NCBI GenBank assembly: GCA_019420525.1
Contig: JAHZHA010000032.1
Span: forward strand, 46,746 to 110,745
Direction: 5' to 3'
Length of the DNA: 64,000 nt
From: Bacillota bacterium
Lineage (GTDB): Bacteria; Bacillota; Clostridia; Peptostreptococcales; Anaerovoracaceae
Within the stretch, counting starts at the first letter, position 1; each line of letters starts with the position of its first letter. Position numbers and translations under genes: made by a program. Of the stretch, positions 52,782-61,600 are shown in pieces. The notes under the pieces are model-generated. The model was given only the letters and a program-made list of their open reading frames with translations. It made no database searches and had not been told where the DNA came from.

Positions 52782-53072
52782 TTATAATCCCTGGAAGAAT
52801 TCGATTTCCTTGCTGCCTTCCTTAAGCGTTACGATCGCTTTTTTGGAATCAGGAGTTCTTCCAACTGTTCTTCCCATTCTCTTTACTTTGCCCTTAACGT
52901 TCATGATGTTTACTTTTGCGATCTCGATTCCGAAGATTTCTTCGAGAGCAAGCTTTACTTCTGTCTTATTTGCGTCAGGAGCAACTTTAAATGTGTATTT
53001 TCTCATAGCCGCATCGTCCATGCTCTTTTCAGAGATGACCGGCTTTAAAATTACGTCGTAAGGGGTTTTCAT
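52782..53072 (-). CDS. rplW: 50S ribosomal protein L23
   Basis: L23 is the docking site for trigger factor and SRP at the tunnel exit. The 96 residues contain DVILKPVISEKSMDDAAMRKYTFKVAPDANKTEVKLALEEIFG. Its ATG shares one base with the rplD stop. Confidence 0.96.
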   Translation of the reverse strand: MKTPYDVILKPVISEKSMDDAAMRKYTFKVAPDANKTEVKLALEEIFGIEIAKVNIMNVKGKVKRMGRTVGRTPDSKKAIVTLKEGSKEIEFFQGL

Positions 53073-53695
53073 TATGAATACACCTCCTGGATCTTTTCTA
53101 CCGCGTCTTTCGTTACGATGAAGCTCGTAGCGTTGACGATTTCGTAAGTGTTCATAGCGGAAACGATAGATGTCTTAACGCCCGGAATGTTCGCTGCAGA
53201 TCTCACTACGTTCTCGTTCTTTTCTGCCGTTACGATCAGCGCTTTCTTCGCAGCCTTCACGTTTTCCAGTACCTTGATCATTTCCTTCGTCTTCGGCTCG
53301 CTGAATTCAAGAGAGTCGATAACGATGATTTCATTTTCCTTTACCTTGGAAGAGAGAGCGGACTTGAGTGCCAGTCTCTTTACCTTCTTAGGAACGGAGT
53401 AGCTGTAATCTCTCGGCTTCGGTGCGAATACTACGCCGCCGCCGATGTGGCTCGGGGAAGTCAGGCTGCCCTGTCTGCCGCGGCCTGTGCCCTTCTGTCT
53501 GAACGGCTTTCTGCCGCCTCCTCTTACTTCGCCTCTCGTCTTTGCGGACTGAGTGCCCTGTCTCTGATTAGCGAGATAATTTTTTATTACTTCATGCACG
53601 GCGAATTCGTTGATTTCGATTCCGAAGATTTCATCTTTGAGTTCGATATCACCTACAGCTTCGCCTGCCATGTTAAGCATGGTTACTTTAGCCAT
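53072..53695 (-). CDS. rplD: 50S ribosomal protein L4
   Basis: L4 lines the tunnel constriction; in gamma-proteobacteria it also represses the S10 operon. The 207 residues include the extended loop GEVRGGGRKPFRQKGTGRGRQGSLTSPSHIGGGVVFAPKPRDY. Here it could be the regulator of the structured leader at 54860-55136, but that is speculation. Confidence 0.97.
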   Translation of the reverse strand: MAKVTMLNMAGEAVGDIELKDEIFGIEINEFAVHEVIKNYLANQRQGTQSAKTRGEVRGGGRKPFRQKGTGRGRQGSLTSPSHIGGGVVFAPKPRDYSYSVPKKVKRLALKSALSSKVKENEIIVIDSLEFSEPKTKEMIKVLENVKAAKKALIVTAEKNENVVRSAANIPGVKTSIVSAMNTYEIVNATSFIVTKDAVEKIQEVYS

Positions 53696-53719
53696 TATTC
53701 TTTCCTCCTTCCGGGATTC

Positions 53720-54355
53720 TTACTGTTCCTGTCCTTTTACGGCATAACTGATTCTCAGGAGTCCGCCTTTGTTTCCTGGAACGGAACCCTTGACGAGAAG
53801 TACGTTTCTTTCCGGGATAACCTTTACGAGTTCGATGTTCTGTACCGTAACCGTTTCGCGTCCCATTCTGCCGGGACCGTCGTTACCCTTGAATACTCTG
53901 GAAGGATAAGTACCTGCTGCCAGACCGCCGGCAAGTCTCTTATGCTTTGAACCGTGACCCATAGGACCTCTGTGATGGCCGTGTCTCTTGATGTTGCCCT
54001 GTGTTCCCTTACCTTTGGAAACGCCTGTAACATCCAGCTTTTTGCCTGCTTCGAAGATCTCTACGGTAAATTCCTGATTGAGCTGATATTCGGAAGCATT
54101 TTCGACTCTTACTTCCTGGAGATACTTCTTAGGAGCTGCCTGAGCCTTTTCAAAATGACCCTTGAGCGGCTTCGTCACTCTGTGAGCCTTTTCATCCACG
54201 TAACCGATCTGTACGGCTTCATATCCGTCTGTCTCTGTCGTCTTGATCTGAGTTACGACGACCGGACCTGCTTCGATTACTGTTACAGGAATTGCAACGC
54301 CTGTTTCGGAAAAAATCTGAGTCATTCCGACTTTTTTTCCTAAAATAGTGTTCAT
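53720..54355 (-). CDS. rplC: 50S ribosomal protein L3
   Basis: L3 approaches the peptidyl transferase centre. From the ATG at 54355 (after AAAAGGAGGAAAGAAAG) the protein has 211 residues: MNTILGKKVGMTQIFSETG at the start and the loop GVSKGKGTQGNIKRHGHHRGPMGHGSKHKRLAGG. The frame is open 15 codons upstream, but that part is not L3. It is separated from rpsJ by 195 bases, longer than elsewhere in the operon. Confidence 0.96.
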   Translation of the reverse strand: MNTILGKKVGMTQIFSETGVAIPVTVIEAGPVVVTQIKTTETDGYEAVQIGYVDEKAHRVTKPLKGHFEKAQAAPKKYLQEVRVENASEYQLNQEFTVEIFEAGKKLDVTGVSKGKGTQGNIKRHGHHRGPMGHGSKHKRLAGGLAAGTYPSRVFKGNDGPGRMGRETVTVQNIELVKVIPERNVLLVKGSVPGNKGGLLRISYAVKGQEQ

Positions 54356-54550
54356 TCTTTCTTTCCTCCTTTTACTCTTACAGCGGATTGCTTTGCGCAA
54401 TCATACTAAGCGGAGACTTTTCTGCAGCGGGATTCTCTCTTTAGAAAACCCTTGCGTAAGTACGCCATCATTTGCGTTAAATACTGCAACTCTTCCGCAA
54501 ACTGACGCACCCTCTTCGAAAAATCTATATAAATCTTAGTAACTAACTGT
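54356..54550 (-). promoter_or_regulatory. Long spacer between rpsJ and rplC
   Basis: These 195 bases hold no gene. Immediately before the rplC ribosome site is a hairpin GATTGC-GCAAA-GCAATC (about 54386-54402). Elsewhere in the operon the spacers are mostly below 40 bases, so this one may contain a processing or regulatory signal. Confidence 0.35.
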
Positions 54551-54859
54551 CTATAATTTAATTTCGATATCCACACCTGCAGGCATATCGAGTTTCATGA
54601 GAGCGTCCACTGTCTTCGGAGCCGGATTCAGGATGTCGATGAGTCTCTTGTGAGTTCTCTGTTCGAACTGTTCTCTGGAATCCTTATACTTGTGAACGGC
54701 TCTGAGGATCGTTACGACTTCCTTTTCCGTAGGGAGAGGAATCGGACCGGATACATCCGCGCCCGTCTTTTTCGCTGTTTCAACGATCTTCGCTGCGCTC
54801 TGATCCAATGCCTTGTGATCATACGCCTTTAATTTAATTCTGATTTTCTGACTGCTCAT
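54551..54859 (-). CDS. rpsJ: 30S ribosomal protein S10
   Basis: S10 works in the 30S head and, as NusE, in antitermination. The 102 residues contain [72 protein letters not shown]. It is the first gene of the superoperon. The ATG follows CAAGGAGGAAAGCGA. Confidence 0.97.
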   Translation of the reverse strand: MSSQKIRIKLKAYDHKALDQSAAKIVETAKKTGADVSGPIPLPTEKEVVTILRAVHKYKDSREQFEQRTHKRLIDILNPAPKTVDALMKLDMPAGVDIEIKL

Positions 54860-55136
54860 TCGCTTTCCTCCTTGATTTTCGTACGTTTTCGCTATTTCTG
54901 TACGAGGGACTTTCTTTTAACACCCATCCGGGTGTTTCATGTTTTCAGACCATAAAAAAATGATCCGCCATCCCTGCGCCCGTTTCTGTGAACGGACAAT
55001 TCTCCGCAGGAATTATCTGATAGCTCAGTAACTTCCCGCTTCATCGCATCGCGTCTGGACGGTGAAACCCTTTAAATTCCAACGTTCTTTCGGATGGCTG
55101 TGTCCTTCAGAAGGGCATACCATTCCCTGAACACGC
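54860..55136 (-). promoter_or_regulatory. Structured leader of the S10 operon with T tract
   Basis: The 277-base untranslated leader contains several nested inverted repeats on the minus strand. These are AGGG/CCCT inside GTGT/ACAC (about 55104-55138), GCCATCC (55092-55098) with GGATGGC (54967-54973), CCTGCG with CGCAGG inside it, and CCGTT/AACGG at the tip. A run of seven T follows at 54954-54960. A second hairpin AACACCC/GGGTGTT (54919-54937) lies just before rpsJ. It looks like an attenuator or ribosomal-protein-binding leader. No open leader peptide of note was seen. Confidence 0.5.
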
Positions 55137-55142
55137 TCATTA

Positions 55143-55171
55143 AGTATACATGATGCACTACAATTTGGCAA
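55143..55171 (-). promoter_or_regulatory. Promoter of the S10 operon
   Basis: On the minus strand TTGCCA (55166-55171) and TATACT (55143-55148) are 17 bases apart, with a transcription start expected near 55136. Confidence 0.75.
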
Positions 55172-55495
55172 GTATTATTTTCAATTTTCCTTTCATTTTT
55201 TCTCTTTTTTTCGGAGTTGAACCCTATTGTTTTCAACGCTTTCACGCCTTAATTTAATACACGCTTCCGTGTGTTTCAACTTATTAGGCATTATGTATAC
55301 ATTCATTTCCTATCTTCTCCATCCAATTAATTCTGTATTCCAATTTTTATAAATAGAGACATTTTTCAAATTACGGACTAAAGTGCAATATACATGTTAG
55401 AATACCAGTACAGCAAAACATCGCCTTTTTCTTTGTCAAATTCTATTCCTCAGATTCAGGCGGGCACAATTTACTTTTTAGAAGGAGATCTTCAT
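55172..55495. other. Intergenic region between S10 promoter and DUF362 gene
   Basis: This AT-rich stretch of about 320 bases has no gene. It contains an imperfect hairpin around CACGCTTCCGTGTG (55261-55274). A promoter for the DUF362 gene must lie here, but no clear -35/-10 pair was found. Confidence 0.4.
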
Positions 55496-56611
55496 ATGAT
55501 ACAGACAGTCCAGATCGCAGCGGAATACCGGGAAGAATTGCTCTATCCCGCTGTCTGCCGCAGCTTTGACGATTTAAAGATAGAAGAAGACTTAACTCCC
55601 GGTATGCGAGTCGTGATCAAGCCCAATCTCGTCATGGCCAGGCGCCCGGAACACTCAGCCACAACGCATCCTGAGACAATCCGGTCTGTCGTCCGCTGGC
55701 TCCGGGAACGGGGTATCTCAGATATCATCATCGCCGAAAGCTCCGGCGGCCTGTATAACGACGAATATATGAGCCGCATCTACCGAACCTGTGGTATGAC
55801 AGCACTGGAACCTGAAGCCCAGCTCAACAGAGATTTCACCTTCCGCACGATAAACTGCCCCGCCGGATTTTCAAACCGCAGCTTTCATATCATCACTCCT
55901 ATCACGGAAGCTGACTATATCATAAATATCTGCAAACTTAAAACACATGCCATGACCGGATACTCCGGCGGCATCAAGAACCTGTTCGGAACGATTCCAG
56001 GACTGGAAAAACCTCAGCTTCACTATCGCTGGCCGGATATCGACGACTTTTCCCGTATGCTGCTGGAAGTCGCGCAGACTGTAAATCCACAGGTTACTGT
56101 CATCGACGCCATAGAGGCCATGGAGGGCAACGGTCCGACAGGCGGTACCACCAGGCCTGTACATCTTCTGCTGGCATCCAGAGATTTTTATACACAGGAC
56201 TATTTTGCTGCACAGCTGATGGGGCTGGATCCCATGAAAATCTCCATGATACGTCAGGCAGTCGAAAAAGGACTGGCTCATCCCGATGACATCGAACTCA
56301 GAGGAGACAGCATTCCCGAAAATATCGCTCCATTCCGCCTCCCCGATACGAAATCTCTTACCTTCGCTGACAATCTGCCGGGATTTCTTCGCAAGCCTTT
56401 CATTTTTGCTGCATCTAAGCTGTTGAAATCTTATCCTCAACTCGTTCCGGATAACTGTATCGGCTGTGGCAAGTGCGCAGAAAGCTGTCCAGCTCATATC
56501 ATCACAATACAAAATGGAAAGGCTCATTTCAGGAAACGCGGCTGTATTTCCTGCTTCTGCTGCCAGGAAATGTGTCCGGCAAAAGCCATATCCGTCCGCA
56601 AGGCGCTGTAA
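55496..56611 (+). CDS. DUF362 protein with two C-terminal [4Fe-4S] sites
   Basis: The 371 residues consist of a DUF362 domain (VVIKPNLVMARRPEHSATTHPETIRSVV near 38-65; CKLKTHAMTGYSGGIKNLFG near 145-164; EGNGPTGG) and a ferredoxin domain (CIGCGKCAESC, CISCFCCQEMC) at about 320-360. Such proteins are common in anaerobes and poorly characterised; roles in electron transfer or Fe-S-linked maturation are suggested but not proven. The ATG at 55496 follows AGAAGGAGATCTTCAT; the frame is open 34 codons further upstream without a ribosome site. Monocistronic. Confidence 0.88.
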   Translation: MIQTVQIAAEYREELLYPAVCRSFDDLKIEEDLTPGMRVVIKPNLVMARRPEHSATTHPETIRSVVRWLRERGISDIIIAESSGGLYNDEYMSRIYRTCGMTALEPEAQLNRDFTFRTINCPAGFSNRSFHIITPITEADYIINICKLKTHAMTGYSGGIKNLFGTIPGLEKPQLHYRWPDIDDFSRMLLEVAQTVNPQVTVIDAIEAMEGNGPTGGTTRPVHLLLASRDFYTQDYFAAQLMGLDPMKISMIRQAVEKGLAHPDDIELRGDSIPENIAPFRLPDTKSLTFADNLPGFLRKPFIFAASKLLKSYPQLVPDNCIGCGKCAESCPAHIITIQNGKAHFRKRGCISCFCCQEMCPAKAISVRKAL

Positions 56612-56626
56612 ATGTGTATTTAATAG

Positions 56627-56677
56627 AAAAAACGGAGAAATACAGAACCTCTATAGCTCCGCGTTTCTCCGTTTTTA
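56627..56677 (+). terminator. Terminator after the DUF362 gene (bidirectional)
   Basis: AAAAACGGAGAAA (56628-56640) pairs with TTTCTCCGTTTTT (56664-56676). T runs occur on both strands, so it can also serve the convergent anti-sigma transcript. Confidence 0.82.
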
Positions 56678-56837
56678 TCAGGAATATCTGTTCTCAGGCT
56701 TTCTTTATTCCGAGCGCAAAAATCAACTCATTCATCTGTCGCACTAATCGCATTGCTTATTGGCGATTCGCTTTTTTATAGTATGTTATTGCGATTCAAA
56801 AAGAATATATGCCTCCTGCCTGCTTCTTTTCTGCATT

Positions 56838-57752
56838 TCATCCTTCGTCCACCGCCTTTTTCTGGTTTTCGATGAGTGATATAAGCTCTTTACGATCTTC
56901 CTCCGACAAGACAGTCCCACTCATTTCATCCAGATTTCCGTCTATTTTTCCGGTACGGCTCTCTATCCAGAACTCACCCCCCTTGCTCCTTATCACGATA
57001 TCTGCCGGTGTTTCAAAATTCACCTGTTCCAGATTGAATGTCTGCTGGGCAATGAGCTGATTGATTTTTTCCGATGTCGTTCTGTCGCATATAATACTTT
57101 CTTTCACCGTTCCTTCCCATGCATTGAGAAGATCTACATACACTGTGCCTTCCTCCCAGTTCGTCTGATTGATGCTATTCTCCTTCATCCAGTCGCTCAA
57201 TATTATACGGATATCTTCAATCGTTCGATACAGCGAAAGATACCTTTCCGCTGTTTTTTCGTCTTCCGGATAATATTCCACGTCTGAAGCCATCGCCAGA
57301 AAATATGTATATCCGTCCACAGAAGCGATCGTGTAGCCTGGCATAGGATAAGAGTAATCGACAGGGAGATTTCCCTCTGTCTTGTCGACGAAAAAGAGCA
57401 TTCCCATTTTATCGTTTTCCGCATGCAACGTTTTCTCATAGACGACGATTCCGTCACCGGACTGTTCCCAGACATATTTTCCTTTCCAGCTGTCAGGCAA
57501 AAGCAGTGAAATGCCGGCGCCTTCGATTTCGATGGTATCCGGTTCATCATTGAGTGCAAAAGCTCCCAGCACAAAACTGCCTGTCATCAGAGCCGCTACT
57601 GCCGCTACTGCCAGCAGGCGGCGAAGCATGCGTTTTTTCCGTCCTCCGCGGAAACCGCTGGATTCGCGGTTCCCCGCTCCGAACTTTTCCGCCTGTTCGA
57701 TCAGTCTGTCGTCGATATTCCCGATTCTTTCCGACATCTGCATTTCGTTCAT
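56838..57752 (-). CDS. Putative transmembrane anti-sigma factor of the adjacent ECF sigma
   Basis: The protein has 304 residues. The cytoplasmic N terminus MSERIGNIDDRLIEQAEKFG resembles the short region found before the membrane segment in many clostridial ECF-associated proteins. A basic stretch (RGGRKKRMLRRLL) precedes one transmembrane helix at about 45-66, and about 235 residues lie outside. The outer part has a fold reminiscent of DUF4367-like domains (SLLLPDSWKGKYVWEQ; GYTYFLAMASDVEYYPED). It follows the sigma gene by 136 bases and starts ATG after GGGGGATAAAAA. Anti-sigma function is inferred from architecture and position. Confidence 0.72.
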   Translation of the reverse strand: MNEMQMSERIGNIDDRLIEQAEKFGAGNRESSGFRGGRKKRMLRRLLAVAAVAALMTGSFVLGAFALNDEPDTIEIEGAGISLLLPDSWKGKYVWEQSGDGIVVYEKTLHAENDKMGMLFFVDKTEGNLPVDYSYPMPGYTIASVDGYTYFLAMASDVEYYPEDEKTAERYLSLYRTIEDIRIILSDWMKENSINQTNWEEGTVYVDLLNAWEGTVKESIICDRTTSEKINQLIAQQTFNLEQVNFETPADIVIRSKGGEFWIESRTGKIDGNLDEMSGTVLSEEDRKELISLIENQKKAVDEG

Positions 57753-57888
57753 TTTTTATCCCCCATTTATATTGATACAACGTGCTCTGCCATTTTCTGA
57801 TTCCGGCTTCCCGGGCAGTCCAGGTTCTCGTATTCTTGCAGCCTTGTCCCATCATGTCGCAGCACGCCTGTCATACTGATGTTTATAC

Positions 57889-58446
57889 TTATACTTCTAC
57901 TCCCTCACCCTCCAGATATTCTCTCAGATTCTTCCTCATCCGGAACAGAATCGATGTCACTTTGCTCTGGCTGTATCCGGTTCGCCGACAGATATCATCG
58001 ATGGAATCGAAATACCAGTAACGCCGCACAAAGATCACGCGCATCACCCTGTCCTGCTGCCAAAGAAAATCGCTGATCGCGCGTTCGACTGCCCTGCAGG
58101 ACAATTCGTCTTCGACGGAATCTGCGCCGGATACACAGTCCCCCAGCTCCGACAGAGAATATACCGCTTCGGTACAGCGTTTATCCGCGGACAAATACGC
58201 ATATCGCTTCAGAGCCAGATTACGCGTAATGCGTCCGATATAAGCGGAAAATCTCTGGGGTTTTTCCGGAGGAATCCGGTTCCAGGCACCCAACCATGTG
58301 TCGTTGACACATTCTTCAGAATCCTCAGTACTGCGAAGGATGTTTCCTGCGATATGGCGGCACATCCTCCCGTACTTCGCGTCTGTCTGCACGATAGCCT
58401 CCTCTGACCGCTCAAAATATAATTGTAAAATCTTATTGTCCTCCAT
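57889..58446 (-). CDS. ECF-type RNA polymerase sigma factor
   Basis: This 185-residue sigma-70 family protein (ATG at 58446 after GAGGAGAAAAGGG) has region 2 in YGRMCRHIAGNILRSTEDSEECVNDTWLGAWNRIPP and region 4 helix-turn-helix in YWYFDSIDDICRRTGYSQSKVTSILFRMRKNLREYL. There is no region 1.1 or 3, so it is an ECF class protein. With the membrane protein downstream it forms a likely sigma/anti-sigma pair responding to an envelope signal. The M14-SLH gene just upstream in the same orientation is a possible target. Confidence 0.88.
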   Translation of the reverse strand: MEDNKILQLYFERSEEAIVQTDAKYGRMCRHIAGNILRSTEDSEECVNDTWLGAWNRIPPEKPQRFSAYIGRITRNLALKRYAYLSADKRCTEAVYSLSELGDCVSGADSVEDELSCRAVERAISDFLWQQDRVMRVIFVRRYWYFDSIDDICRRTGYSQSKVTSILFRMRKNLREYLEGEGVEV

Positions 58447-58591
58447 CCCTTTTCTCCTCTGCAATTACATATCACATCGGCTCTGCGCAGTGCCTCCGCT
58501 GAAAAATGAATCACCGTCCGCCCCTGCATTCTGTTTCAGCGGCTTTCATCTATTAAGTACGATTTGCCGGTCCGGTATTGCATGAAAAAGC

Positions 58592-58636
58592 AAAAAATAA
58601 AAAATCTCCGGCAGTGAGAATTCCCGCTGCCGGAGG
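58592..58636 (-). terminator. Terminator after the M14-SLH gene
   Basis: CTCCGGCAG (58606-58614) pairs with CTGCCGGAG (58627-58635). Read on the minus strand it is followed by TTTTTTATTTTTTG. Confidence 0.88.
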
Positions 58637-58686
58637 TTGTACCAACACTTCTCTTGGACACAGCCGCTGAAAAGAGATTTTATCTT

Positions 58687-61600
58687 TCACGGCTGCAACT
58701 TTATATACCTGGAGATTATCTGAGCTGTCTGAGCCCGGGTCACCGTTCCGCCCGGATTCAGCGCACCGTTTTCGTATCCATTTATAATTCCCTGTTCTAC
58801 AGCCCAGCAAAGAGCCTCTTCTGCGTACTCTCCTGCGGCAAGTGCATCGCTGAACGAATTCAGATTTCCTCCCGTGTACGGAGAACCCGCATATCGGTAG
58901 AGCATCACCGCAAGCTGTTCTCTCGATATCTCCGCTGCAGGAACAAAATTTTCCTCATCACAGCCCTTTACGATGCCTTCCGCCGCCGACCAGATTACAG
59001 CCGGCGCATACCAGGCGTCCGCTGCAACATCGCGGAACGGGTTCTCAGCAGCTGGAGAAGGATTTCTTTTCAGATTAAAAAGGATCTGCGCAAACGCAGC
59101 GCGTGACAGACCGCTGTCCGGACAAAAATTTTCCTCGCCAACACCGTTCATCACACCGGCTTCCGTCACCTGCCTCACCGCATCAGCATACCAGACATCC
59201 GCTGCAACATCCTTATATCCGCAGACTGATTCGCCGGAACCGCCGGAGACCGCATGAAATGCGGCATTACTTATGAAGTTGAATTCGTCACGCTGATGCA
59301 CTTTGTCCGTCAGCGTGTTTGCAAACAATACCACATCGAGTTCCGCACCGCCGGCTCCTTCGCCTTCATAAGAAATCGCCTGAACAGAGTCATTCACAAA
59401 GGCACTGTAGTTCTTGCCCGCTGCCGGCACAAACCCTTCCAGAAAGCCTTTTTCTCCGTCCAGTTTCACGAGAACGGAAGATCCTTCGGGAATTGCAGAA
59501 AAATATGCGGTGCCGTATCCGTATAGAATATCATCCCCTTCCGCGATATAGCTGGCATTGATCATCGTGTCTTCCGGATAAGTCACGTATGACAGCGCAT
59601 TCATCCCTCCTCCGACAAAATTGCAGCGAAGACTGCCTTTAGGAAAGAGCTTTTCCGCGGAGAGAACCGCTTCTTCACCATAGCCCATATATGCGGTGCC
59701 CGACCTTACCGCCGCCAGCGCTTCCGCATCGAGAGCCGCCGAACCGATGATGAGATCTGCTTCGGAAGCGTCCTCTGTCACCTGAAATCCCAGAAGTTCC
59801 ATAGCCTGACGATCGTAATTATATCCGTAAGCTCCGCTGACTAGAGAGGATCTGACAAAACCCGCCGTATCGTCAGCCGGCTTTCCGCTGATATAAATCC
59901 GGGGAGCCTTTTTTATTTTTTCCGCCTGAGGAGCTTCGGAAGCCTCGATTCCGATGCCGGTCACGACATACCGGGGATCGACGGATTTCCATGCCGCATA
60001 ATCACAGAGAAAACTTCCCCTGTATTCGCCCTCCGTTATGAAAGATACCGATTCTCCGTTCTTCAGCAGCGAATTCACTGCGGCAGTGGAGTCCTCTGAA
60101 GCGTTCACAATGATAACCAGCGCATCTTCTATGCCGCGGAAGGCCGGTTTCACATCTTCGGCATAGATCTCATAATCCGCATAATCCATTCCGTCACCGC
60201 AGATCTTCCGGATGGCTTCGTACGCATCCGGGTCCGCGCAGACGTCCATGTCAAAGCCGCGGGTTCTGCTGAAAGCGGTGACTGCCTCGGAATAAAGCCT
60301 TGTCCATCCTGTGATGACAGTGCCGTCATAGAGCGCACAGTTTGCCACCGATCTTTTGGCCTGATACATCGAAACGACCATCGTGCCCTCCGGATAATCG
60401 GTGCCGCCATAAGAAAAGCTCTCTTCCGCGAGCTGCACCGTTACGCCATTGCGTACAAGCCATTCCATCATATCGTTTGCACCCTGAAGATTTCGCTGAT
60501 TCTCAGCATCCAGCGGGATGATATAACATTCCGGATAAAAATTGCCGTTTTCCCCGTACACCGGCCGGAAGAGATGCGATTCGGCACCTTCCTTGTCATA
60601 CTGGTCGCAGAACCAGACTCCCACTTCTTTGTTGGAATTTGCATTTGTGACACCTCTCAGAAAAATTTCGGTCTGAGCGGCGAGATAGGATTCTTTGTTT
60701 TCCGCGACATAATGCGACTGACCCAGCTGTCCGTATTCAGCAGCTTTCACCGCTTCGTCATCGTATGCCGGAAGCTCTATCGTATAGGCAACCGTGCCGT
60801 GAAGCATCGCATACTGCGGAGCATAGCCCGTGGACATATCATCCCACGGATCTGCCCATATCGTCTGTTCTCCTTCGCCCGTGTATTCCAGATAATCTCT
60901 CTGCGGTATCACATAACTGTTATACTTTCCGTTGTTGGCCACCGCAGCCGTTCCGAAAGCCTCGCCTCCGGTCATCAGATGCTCCGCCAGCAGATCATAC
61001 TCGAAATTCGGTTCGTGAGGCGGAGTGCAGGGCTCGCACTGGAAGGACTCTATACTTCCGTGAATTTCCGCAAAGCTCACCGGATTCCACTGCGCGATGA
61101 GACGCGTCATATTCTGCGTTTCCGCCTGCGTCTGGAAAGTATTATCCCTGTTCAGATCTACACCGCCGGACGAAGTGCGGGTCATATACATGCGGCCTTC
61201 GGGATTTTCTTCTGGTACGATGATAAAAAAGACGTCATCCAGCAGTTCGTCTATATTCACAGTCACTTTTTCTATATTGTAATATTTTCCCAGATCTATT
61301 TTCCCTGATACTGGACTTCCTGTGCCGGCGTGAATATAGCCCAGATACGTCGCCGTATCTTTTACCAGTTCAGGAACTGCCACCGATCCCTTTTTTCCCG
61401 GATCTCCCATCTGTTCTGTCAGCTTTTCCCGGCCTTCTTCCGTGAATCCGGAGAGCCTGTCATAACAGATCTCACTGCTTCCTGCCGCTGCTTCTACCAG
61501 CATCTCTGCAAATCCGAGAATACTGTCGGGCGCAGCTGCCTCATTTGAGTGAACATTCGAATACATCACCGGAACCTGATAGTCATCCAGCTCGCCCTTT

